From Candidatus Peregrinibacteria bacterium CG10_big_fil_rev_8_21_14_0_10_49_16 (GTDB lineage: Bacteria > Patescibacteriota > Gracilibacteria > Peribacterales > Peribacteraceae): 12,745 nucleotides of DNA. Numbering within the stretch: position 1 is the first letter of the stretch; every line of letters begins with the position of its first letter. The DNA lies in assembly GCA_002772605.1 (NCBI GenBank), contig PFDS01000011.1:407-13151 (forward strand), given 5' to 3'. This document shows positions 1 to 6,500 of this stretch, piece by piece. The notes beneath the pieces are model-generated. The model saw only the letters and a program-made list of their open reading frames with translations, was not told where the DNA came from and made no database searches. The position numbers were made by a program, and so were the translations under genes.

Positions 1-133
1 CATCCGGGGAAAGACAAGGATTAGACTGTGCAAACAAAAAATTGCTCTGCGACTGCAGCACAAGAATACTTGCCGCAAGCACGACACTTCCTGCCAGCAG
101 TGTTCTCTTATTTAACTGCACTATGGGATTCAT
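1..133 (-). CDS. Secreted or surface protein, N-terminal part only (cut by left edge)
   Basis: An open frame starts at an ATG (complement of 131-133) and runs off the left edge after 44 complete codons. The visible part looks like a classical Sec signal peptide. It has a short polar start (MNPIVQLNKR) with a Lys-Arg pair, then a hydrophobic core of about 16 residues (TLLAGSVVLAASILVL), then a polar stretch ending in FLFAQS, where cleavage after the Ala or Gln is plausible. The mature part begins SNPCLSPD, which has a cysteine, like the other surface protein in this window. No lipobox is visible. An in-frame TTG further upstream, directly after a TAA, could extend the N-terminus by 14 residues, but the ATG gives the more typical signal peptide. 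No strong ribosome-binding site is seen; an AAGGAA lies rather far upstream. The function of the mature protein cannot be judged from this fragment. Confidence 0.6.
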   Translation of the reverse strand, partial: MNPIVQLNKRTLLAGSVVLAASILVLQSQSNFLFAQSNPCLSPD

Positions 134-204
134 GCTATCAGGAGAAAACGCAAAAATTCCTTGCCGTTTGAGCAATTACGTTATTGAGTTAGTAAGTTCT
201 TGTG

Positions 205-384
205 TTACTTCCCGCGCCGTCGCACCCAAGCAAGTCCCCCTGCGGCACCTGCGGCAATGACCATGATCGCGACCGGACCGGTTTCCGGTTGTGTGACTGG
301 CGTAAACATTCCTCCTTGACCAATTTGTGGAGCAACGCTGCCAGGGAAACTACCACCATTTGCGAAAGCAAATTTACACTTGTT
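205..384 (-). pseudogene. Orphan C-terminal sorting-signal fragment of a surface protein
   Basis: This minus-strand frame is open for 59 codons between a TGA (385-387) and a TAA (205-207). Its last 28 residues are a cell-surface anchoring tail: QPETGP (274-291), then a hydrophobic stretch (VAIMVIAAGAAGGLAWV), then RRRGK. The giant surface protein at 3516-7493 ends the same way: QPATGP, a hydrophobic stretch with ATGAAAG, W-V, then RRRRG. The DNA under the two motifs is also alike, about 15 of 18 bases over QPxTGP. The rest of the fragment is Gly/Ser/Phe-rich (FANGGSFPGSV), like a spacer. No surface-protein body lies upstream, because the glycyl-tRNA synthetase gene begins there on the other strand. 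The simplest reading is the remnant of a deleted paralogue. The only ATG after the stop would give a 34-residue peptide with AAGGAGG directly against the start, too close for normal initiation. A real small anchored protein cannot be excluded. Confidence 0.55.
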
Positions 385-396
385 TCAATCGTAATT

Positions 397-426
397 TTGC
401 ATTGTGCATAGCTCTACCGCTACTAT
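397..426 (+). promoter_or_regulatory. Possible promoter of the glycyl-tRNA synthetase gene
   Basis: A TACTAT hexamer at 421-426 (4 of 6 to the -10 consensus) has a weak -35-like TTGCAT at 397-402, 18 bases upstream. The -10 ends 8 bases before the ATG at 434, so transcription would begin at or next to the start codon, giving a leaderless message. No Shine-Dalgarno sequence precedes the ATG, which fits. The match is weak and rests on position. Confidence 0.3.
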
Positions 427-433
427 TTTTCCC

Positions 434-1834
434 ATGCCAGCCTCCTCATTAGATCAAATCGTATCATTGTGTAAACGCCGCGGGTTCATCTTTCCAGGAT
501 CGGAGATCTACGGAGGATTGGCAAACAGTTGGGATTACGGACCGTTGGGAGTGGAACTAAAGAATGCCATACAGCAGTGGTGGTGGGAACGGTTTGTCAC
601 AAAACGTCAGGATATGGTCGGCGTGGATGCGGCAATTTTCATGAATCCCAAGGTCTGGGAGGCGAGCGGTCACGTGGCCAATTTCAACGATGCACTGGTA
701 GACTGTAAAGAATGCAAAGCACGTCACCGTGCGGATCACCTGATTGAAGATGCGGATCCTGACATGAAAGCGGATGGCAAAAGTCCGCAGGAACTGACCA
801 AGATCATTCAGAATATGAATCTCGGTTGTCCCACATGCGGAAACAAAGGGACATTCACGAACGCACGCACCTTCAACCTCCTCTTTCAGACACAACTCGG
901 CGCACTGGAAGAAGGTGACCACCGATCGATATACCTCCGCGGCGAAATTGCTCAAGCGATGTTCGTGAACTTCAAGAACGTCCTGAATACGATGCGCAAG
1001 CGTCTTCCATTTGGTGTCGCCTCCGTCGGAAAAGCGTTCCGCAACGAAATCACTCCGGGAAACTTCACTTTCCGCACACTGGAATTTGACCTAATGGAAT
1101 TTGAATACTTCATTGAAAAGAACAACTGGGAAGAGATGTTTACGTATTGGCAGAACGAACAGCAAGCGTGGCTGAAAGAGATGGGATTCGCCAATGAACG
1201 GCTGCGCATCCGTGAGCACACGCAGGATGAACTCTCTCACTATTCCAAGAAAACGGTCGACGTGGAATATCAGACGCCATTCGGATGGAAAGAACTCTTC
1301 GGTCTTGCGTACCGCACCGACTTTGATCTCAAAAACCACATGGAACAGAGTGGTGAAGATCTGCAGTACACAAACCCTGATACGGGAGAAAAATTCATAC
1401 CCCACGTCATCGAACCCACCTTCGGTCTTTCCCGCCTCACACTCATGACGCTGCTGGAAGCATACAACGAAGAAACACTCGAAGGAGAAGACACGCGCAC
1501 AGTTATGAAATTCAATTCACGTATAGCCCCTGTGCAAGCCGCAATCCTTCCTCTCAGTAAAAAGGAACCCCTCATCGCCAAAGCACAGGAAATCTACAAT
1601 CTTCTCAATGATCAGACGAACCTCCGCCTCGATTTTGATATGACAGGATCGATCGGCAAACGCTACCGCCGACAGGATGAAATTGGTACCCCGAAATGTA
1701 TCACCATCGACTTCGGCACCATAGGAGAAGATAGTGAACAAGGAGAGAAAAATACGGTGACCGTGCGCGACAGGGATACACTGCAGCAGGAGAGGCTCCC
1801 TATCGAGAAATTACGAGATATTTCCCTTGCATGA
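434..1834 (+). CDS. glyQS: Glycyl-tRNA synthetase, single-chain alpha2 type
   Basis: This class II aminoacyl-tRNA synthetase charges tRNA-Gly with glycine in the cytoplasm. The 466-residue protein opens with the family signature RRGFIFPGSEIYGGLANSWD and continues DYGPLGVELK. A zinc-binding insertion is visible as CKEC (Cys91, Cys94) and CPTC (Cys132, Cys135). Motif 2 is FRNEITP near residues 202-208, after the YLRGEIAQAMFVNF segment. Motif 3 is GLSRLTL near 331-337. The C-terminal anticodon-binding domain begins around residue 365 and contains GSIGKRYRRQDEIGTP. This is the homodimeric type shared with archaea, eukaryotes and some bacteria, not the alpha2-beta2 type. The ATG at 434 was chosen because an upstream GTG at 404 adds ten residues not typical of the family. 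The gene ends in TGA and lies 125 bases upstream of rpsB on the same strand, so co-transcription is possible. Confidence 0.97.
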   Translation: MPASSLDQIVSLCKRRGFIFPGSEIYGGLANSWDYGPLGVELKNAIQQWWWERFVTKRQDMVGVDAAIFMNPKVWEASGHVANFNDALVDCKECKARHRADHLIEDADPDMKADGKSPQELTKIIQNMNLGCPTCGNKGTFTNARTFNLLFQTQLGALEEGDHRSIYLRGEIAQAMFVNFKNVLNTMRKRLPFGVASVGKAFRNEITPGNFTFRTLEFDLMEFEYFIEKNNWEEMFTYWQNEQQAWLKEMGFANERLRIREHTQDELSHYSKKTVDVEYQTPFGWKELFGLAYRTDFDLKNHMEQSGEDLQYTNPDTGEKFIPHVIEPTFGLSRLTLMTLLEAYNEETLEGEDTRTVMKFNSRIAPVQAAILPLSKKEPLIAKAQEIYNLLNDQTNLRLDFDMTGSIGKRYRRQDEIGTPKCITIDFGTIGEDSEQGEKNTVTVRDRDTLQQERLPIEKLRDISLA

Positions 1835-1881
1835 CGTTTTTTTTGGCTCTAGACTCCACACATTCCTTTCCAGCCGATCGC

Positions 1882-1916
1882 TGTGGATCCTCCCCGGCTT
1901 GCCGGGGCCTGCCACA
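1882..1916. repeat. Intergenic palindrome (REP-like hairpin) between glyQS and rpsB
   Basis: A perfect inverted repeat, CCCCGGC-TT-GCCGGGG (1892-1907), is flanked by outer arms TGTGG (1882-1886) and CCACA (1912-1916), forming an extended stem with an ATCCT/CCTG internal loop. It is followed by CTAGGCGAGATGACG and has no T-run, so it is not a standard intrinsic terminator on either strand. The GGATCC...GATGACG setting resembles dispersed palindromic repeats found between genes in other bacteria. Whether it is repeated in this genome cannot be seen here. It could also be an attenuating or mRNA-stabilising hairpin ahead of rpsB. Confidence 0.55.
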
Positions 1917-1947
1917 CTAGGCGAGATGACGCTAAGAAAGCAGTTCT

Positions 1948-1952
1948 AAGGA
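1948..1952 (+). promoter_or_regulatory. Ribosome-binding site of rpsB
   Basis: AAGGA lies 7 bases upstream of the ATG at 1960. It is the only clear, well-spaced Shine-Dalgarno sequence among the complete genes here, and it supports the 1960 start over the second in-frame ATG at 1966. Confidence 0.65.
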
Positions 1953-1959
1953 TTCCCCC

Positions 1960-2697
1960 ATGTTTATGCCGTTTCCAACCGAAAAAGATTTAATCAAATC
2001 TGCGTGCCACTTCGGCCACGCAAAACACAAGTGGAACCCGAAAATGGCTCCCTACCTCTATGCCATTCAGAAGGGGATTCACATTTTTGATCTCACTCAA
2101 ACCCATGCAAAACTGAAAGAAGTCTGTGCAGAATTACAAGAACTTTACGACGCCGGAAAGGTCATCCTCTTCGTTTCGACAAAACAACAGAGTATCACCG
2201 CAGTAGAATCCATCGGGAAACACCTCAATCAGCCAATCGTGACCTCAAAATGGATTCCCGGACTCATGACCAATTGGAATACGATTAAGAAACGCCTCAA
2301 AGTCTACAAGGATCTGCAGGAATCTTTCAAATCAGGCGACATCACAAAATACACAAAGAAAGAGCAGACGATGCTCCGTAAAAAACTCGCCAAACTCGAT
2401 ATTGCGCTTTCCGGCGTTGCGCATATGACGAGTACTCCGGATGCGATCTTCGTGGTGGATGCCGTCCATAACAATGTGGCGGTGCGCGAAGCACTGACAC
2501 TGAAGATTCCTGTATACGGCATCTGTGACAGCAACGCGAACCCTGATGATTTTACGAACTTCGTTCCTGCAAACGATGACGCCGTGAAATCGATTGAAAT
2601 TATTCTCAACACCGTTGAAGAACACCTGCTTGGCGGAAAGACAAAGAAAAAAGCAGAAACTCCCGAGGAAGAGGAAACTCTCGTCTCCAGTTCGTAA
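1960..2697 (+). CDS. rpsB: 30S ribosomal protein S2
   Basis: S2 is a structural protein of the small ribosomal subunit and is needed to bring S1 onto it. The 245-residue product is close to the usual length. It carries the N-terminal signature CHFGHAKHKWNPKMAPYLYA (canonical HFGHxxxxWNPKM), then GIHIFDLTQT. The central WIPGLMTNWNTIKKR block and the C-terminal VVDAVHNNVAVREA...KIPVYGICDSNANPDDF...VPANDDAVKSIEIIL block match the family, with NNV in place of the more usual charged residues. The tail is Lys/Glu-rich and ends in SSS. It is followed by tsf, the near-universal rpsB-tsf order, with 36 bases between the stop and the preferred tsf start. Stop codon TAA. Confidence 0.97.
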   Translation: MFMPFPTEKDLIKSACHFGHAKHKWNPKMAPYLYAIQKGIHIFDLTQTHAKLKEVCAELQELYDAGKVILFVSTKQQSITAVESIGKHLNQPIVTSKWIPGLMTNWNTIKKRLKVYKDLQESFKSGDITKYTKKEQTMLRKKLAKLDIALSGVAHMTSTPDAIFVVDAVHNNVAVREALTLKIPVYGICDSNANPDDFTNFVPANDDAVKSIEIILNTVEEHLLGGKTKKKAETPEEEETLVSSS

Positions 2698-2714
2698 CTT
2701 CACGTGGGCCGCAC

Positions 2715-2734
2715 TTACTACCTACTACCTACTA
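2715..2734 (+). repeat. Short tandem heptamer directly before the tsf start
   Basis: TTACTA is followed by two copies of CCTACTA (2721-2727 and 2728-2734), and the last A is the first base of the tsf ATG. There is no Shine-Dalgarno sequence in the 36-base gap from rpsB. The tract may simply be an unstructured pyrimidine/adenine-rich leader that keeps the start accessible. It is too short to interpret further. Confidence 0.4.
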
Positions 2735-3510
2735 TGTCCATCTCCGCTTCAGCCGTTGCCTCCCTCCGTTCCCGCACAGGAGTCTCCATGCTCGCCTGCA
2801 AGGAAGCTCTTGAAGAAGCAGGTGGTGACGAGGAAAAGGCAATCGAGATTCTGAAAAAACGCGGTATTGCACAAGCCGCCAAGAAAGCCGGGCGCGCACA
2901 ATCGCAAGGACTGATCTTCGGCGCACAGGATGGAAATAAAGCGGCCATTCTCCTCCTCGGTTGTGAAACGGACTTCGTGGCAAAGGAAGAAGACTTTAAG
3001 AGCGCAGGACAGAAGCTCGTCGATCTCCGGCTGCATAAAGGAGAAGAGAAAGCAAAAGTCGAAGCTGATGAACAAATCCCCGCACTCGTCAACAAGCTCG
3101 GTGAAAATATCTCTCTGCTTGAAGCACATATGGTTGAAGCACCCGCCGTCGGACTCTACATTCACACGAACGGTAAAATCGGTGTGCTCATCGGACTCGA
3201 CGGCGGTACGCAGGAGCTCGCACGCGACCTTGCCATGCACGCTGCCGCAATGAACCCGCAGTATGTTTCACCGGACGATGCCCCGACCGATATGCTTGAA
3301 AAGGAGAAGGAGATATGGATGGAGCAACTGAAAAAAGAAGGAAAGCCGGAGAATATCATCGGCAATATCATTCAAGGAAAAGCGAAGAAATTCAAAGAGG
3401 AACATGCGTTGCTGACGCAACCTTTCGCGAAAGATCCCGGTAAAAAAGTGCAGGATCTTCTTGGTAATGCAAGGGTGGTGAACTACGTAAGGTTGTCAGT
3501 GGACGAATAA
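2734..3510 (+). CDS. tsf: Translation elongation factor Ts
   Basis: EF-Ts is the nucleotide exchange factor that recycles EF-Tu from GDP to GTP in the cytoplasm. The 258-residue protein has the N-terminal UBA-like domain (SAVASLRSRTGVSMLACKEA, then LEEAGGDEEKAIEILKKRG). The core contains the EF-Tu-contacting motif ETDFVAKEEDF, and later the AMHAAAMNPQYVS segment. A helical region rich in Lys/Glu (KEKEIWMEQLKKEGKPENII) follows, then the C-terminal FAKDPGKKVQDLL. The ATG at 2734 was preferred to a GTG at 2704 because family members begin close to this point. It follows rpsB, as in most bacteria. The TAA stop is 5 bases from the convergent stop of the surface gene, with no visible terminator between them. 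Confidence 0.97.
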   Translation: MSISASAVASLRSRTGVSMLACKEALEEAGGDEEKAIEILKKRGIAQAAKKAGRAQSQGLIFGAQDGNKAAILLLGCETDFVAKEEDFKSAGQKLVDLRLHKGEEKAKVEADEQIPALVNKLGENISLLEAHMVEAPAVGLYIHTNGKIGVLIGLDGGTQELARDLAMHAAAMNPQYVSPDDAPTDMLEKEKEIWMEQLKKEGKPENIIGNIIQGKAKKFKEEHALLTQPFAKDPGKKVQDLLGNARVVNYVRLSVDE

Positions 3511-3515
3511 TTGTG

Positions 3516-6500
3516 TCATCCCCTCCTTCTTCGCACCCAGCCCCATCCCGCCGCCGCGCCGGTGGCAATGATAGCGAGAGCGGCGGGGCCGGTTGCCGGT
3601 TGCGAGCGTGGCGCTGCCGCATGCACTGCTTGCTGTTGATATATTGGCTGACCTTTGGAATTGAAACCAACGACAACTGTCCGTACATCACCTCCTTGCT
3701 GTGCTAGTACGAAACTTTCTGGCACTCCACCGCTCAAGAACGGTTCTGTACTTCCTCCCTGCATCGTCTGTGCCACAAGTGCAGACTGGACCGCTGGCGG
3801 AATATATGCCGGATGACTGGGATCCACACGAAATGATTGTGGTACACCTTCTTGCCCAAACAGGAACCGTTGTGCTGGCAGTGCTTGGGTGGGAAGTTGT
3901 TGCCATCGCTGTAGTGGCTGACCCGCAAGTTGCAGTCGTGCTTCTTCAAGAGAAGCAAACAATTGACACTGAATACACTCCAGTGGACTTGAGGCGCTGT
4001 GTAGCGCCAGCTCACACTGTTCACCACGATCCAGCTGTACAATGCCATCGCCGCAGAATGGCACCGCAGAGGGAGAGGGAAAAGAGGAAGGGGAAGGGGA
4101 AGGGGAAGGGGAAGGAGAAGGGGAAGGAGAAGGGAAAGGGGCAGGAGGCAACGGTGCTGCATGGAAACTGGAAATATTGGAAACAACTTCTGCCCGGGAT
4201 GACGCTTGCGAAACTATCGAACGAGAGCTAACCATTTGCGCATCCCGTTCATCATTGTCATTTGGATCATAGGAGAACGAATTTTCCACATTTCCATCGG
4301 TATGACATCCGGGATCCAGTCCATCGATTGAACCGTCATTGTCGTTATCCAGCTGATCAGAACATTCAAGAAGGAGAGTGATCACGAAAGAGGATGATTG
4401 CGCTGCAGATGACTGCACAGTGACGGATGATGTTTGTGACGAGACCTGAGTGGATACTTGTGAAGAAATCTGTACGGATGACACCGAAGAGACAGACTGC
4501 AAAGAAGAGTGCGAAGAAGAGCTTGATGATTGCAAAGTAATTCCCGTGCCACACTGACATGTGCTGTAACATGTTTCGTTGAGAGCACACTTCGGATCCA
4601 ACTCCTCCAACTCCGGTTCGCATTCCTCGTTTCCGACAAGAATACCGTCGCCGCACACCGGGGCACATTGAGAAGCCTCTCCCGGTACACACTGATTTTG
4701 TATGCATTGCGTACATGCCGGACCTTTGATGCATGCACCATTTTGACAACCGTCCGGACAGAGGACTCCTCGTTGCACAAAACCAACCACCTGCTCTGAC
4801 CCACCAAAGAGTCCGCGTCCCCAGTAATATTCTTCAACGACATTTCCCTTGCATTCGTCTATTCTTGTATTTTTGGGAACACCAGGAATGTTGTAATATA
4901 GAGTTCCTTTCGTCCAAATATCAAACCCATTATCTGTATCGACATACTGTCCTTGCTGCGGTGTCGTTCCGGGAATACACGCTCCGTTTTGACAGCCGAG
5001 AGAATTGAGCGGACAGGGAACATCATCGGGAATGGAGGATCCTTCTCCGCAAATCATCTCAAGAATCATACCATTTTCACATCTGTCCCGCTGTCCTCCC
5101 GCGGAACCGGCGACCACGATATTGGCCCCGCCATCTGTGTCAGTACAGTTGCCGACTGTGTGCGGGCCGGTACACGCATTCAGACACTCCGTACACACCT
5201 CGCCACCGGTTCCGCCTCCAGGTCCTCCACTCTCACCAAGAAGACCAACTCCCCCATCCTCGCTTCGGGGTCGGCAGAGTTGCACTTCACTCGTCCTATC
5301 TACGGTCCCATCAAGGTTGTACACCGTGATGGTTAATTTCCCCGTGTTCGATTCAAAACGCGGAACAGCGATCTTCCCGTCATCCGTGATCGCCGCCTGC
5401 CAGAGCACTGACTGGAGTGGCCCGTTTACGCCGCCTGCCGACATACGCGTGAGAGATCCCGTCGTCCGATCGAAGGCAAAGAGTTGCTGAGCGGAATTTC
5501 TCGGCCATGTGATGAAGAACACCGTTGATCCATCGGGGGAGATGAGCGCCGGGTAGTTGGACTGGTGATTGTTGATGCCCTCTGGAAGAGGGGGGATAAC
5601 ACTCATCTGTTGAGTTGCACGATCGAATACGCCGAAGACGGGCGCGGTCGGTTCATTCTGAAGCAAACTCTTGTATGCGAGAAAAACCACATATCGTCCG
5701 TCCGCACTCATATCATACACCTGACCATAGGTCCTCCTTCCATCCGTTTCCGGCAGTGCGAGAAGATCGATGTACGTGATCGTGCCTGTTTGAAGGTCAA
5801 GAAGATTCGCACGCGCGCCGTTGTCTCGGTCCGCCTCCCACGGGACCGAGTAGGCGATGTATCGCCCGTCGTTACTCACAAATCCTCCGTAGATCTTGAA
5901 GCTCGAAAGCGACTGTGACGACTGCCCTGTTTGCGTGTCGTACAATGACGACGCAATCCACCATGTACTTTCATTGGACACAAGAAGTTTATGACCGTTT
6001 TTACTCATACCAAAGACATTTCGCCCGATGCACTTCTCTGCTCCAGTCGTCAGATCCAAGAAGTAGGAACCGATTGTGACCGGCCGGGAAGAATCCCCAA
6101 TATATTCTGTCTCGTCATCTGAATATGTAACAAAGCGTACATCACTGCTGATTCTGATATTCGACGGTAGAAAATCTTCTCTCGTAAATTCGTCTCCACA
6201 GATGCGACCCGCTGCAACCTCCTCAATGTTTCCATCACTGCATCTCTCCCCCTCCCCCTCTCCCTCTCCCTCTCCCTCAGCACACATCCACCCCTCTTCA
6301 ATGTGACATTGTGAAGAGCATCCATCCCCATTCTGTCCATTCCCATCATCACACTCCTCGCCTGTCTCGATGCGACTATTACCGCATACGGGACCTTGCG
6401 ATGACAGAGAAGAGAAAGATACGGAGGAGGAGGAGGAGGAGGAGGATGTGGAAGATGAACTGCTGGATGATGCTCCCTCACATTGACATGTCTGCTGATG

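Noticed and set aside
191..209. AGTAA/TTACT inverted repeat at the end of the orphan tail as a terminator
   Set aside because: The stem is 5 bp and AT-rich with no following T-run on the minus strand.
134..433. A tRNA or small RNA gene in the left non-coding stretch
   Set aside because: No cloverleaf, CCA end or T-arm-like GGTTCRA sequence was seen; the stretch is explained by the orphan tail plus short spacers.
404..433. GTG at 404 as the start of the glycyl-tRNA synthetase
   Set aside because: It adds ten residues with no family similarity; the ATG at 434 begins just before the conserved N-terminal helix.
1836..1843. T8 run after the glyQS stop as an intrinsic terminator
   Set aside because: Only a weak 5-bp GAAAT/ATTTC stem lies upstream, separated from the T-run by about a dozen bases; the strong hairpin at 1892-1907 has no T-run after it.
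4068..4141. Repeat tract as a CRISPR array
   Set aside because: Units are 6 bases, contiguous and coding; there are no unique spacers and no cas genes in the window.
3701..4231. A 176-codon plus-strand frame with a Lys-Gly/Glu repeat tail
   Set aside because: The repeat is only the other-strand reading of the hexamer tract encoding the Ser-Pro linker of the surface protein.
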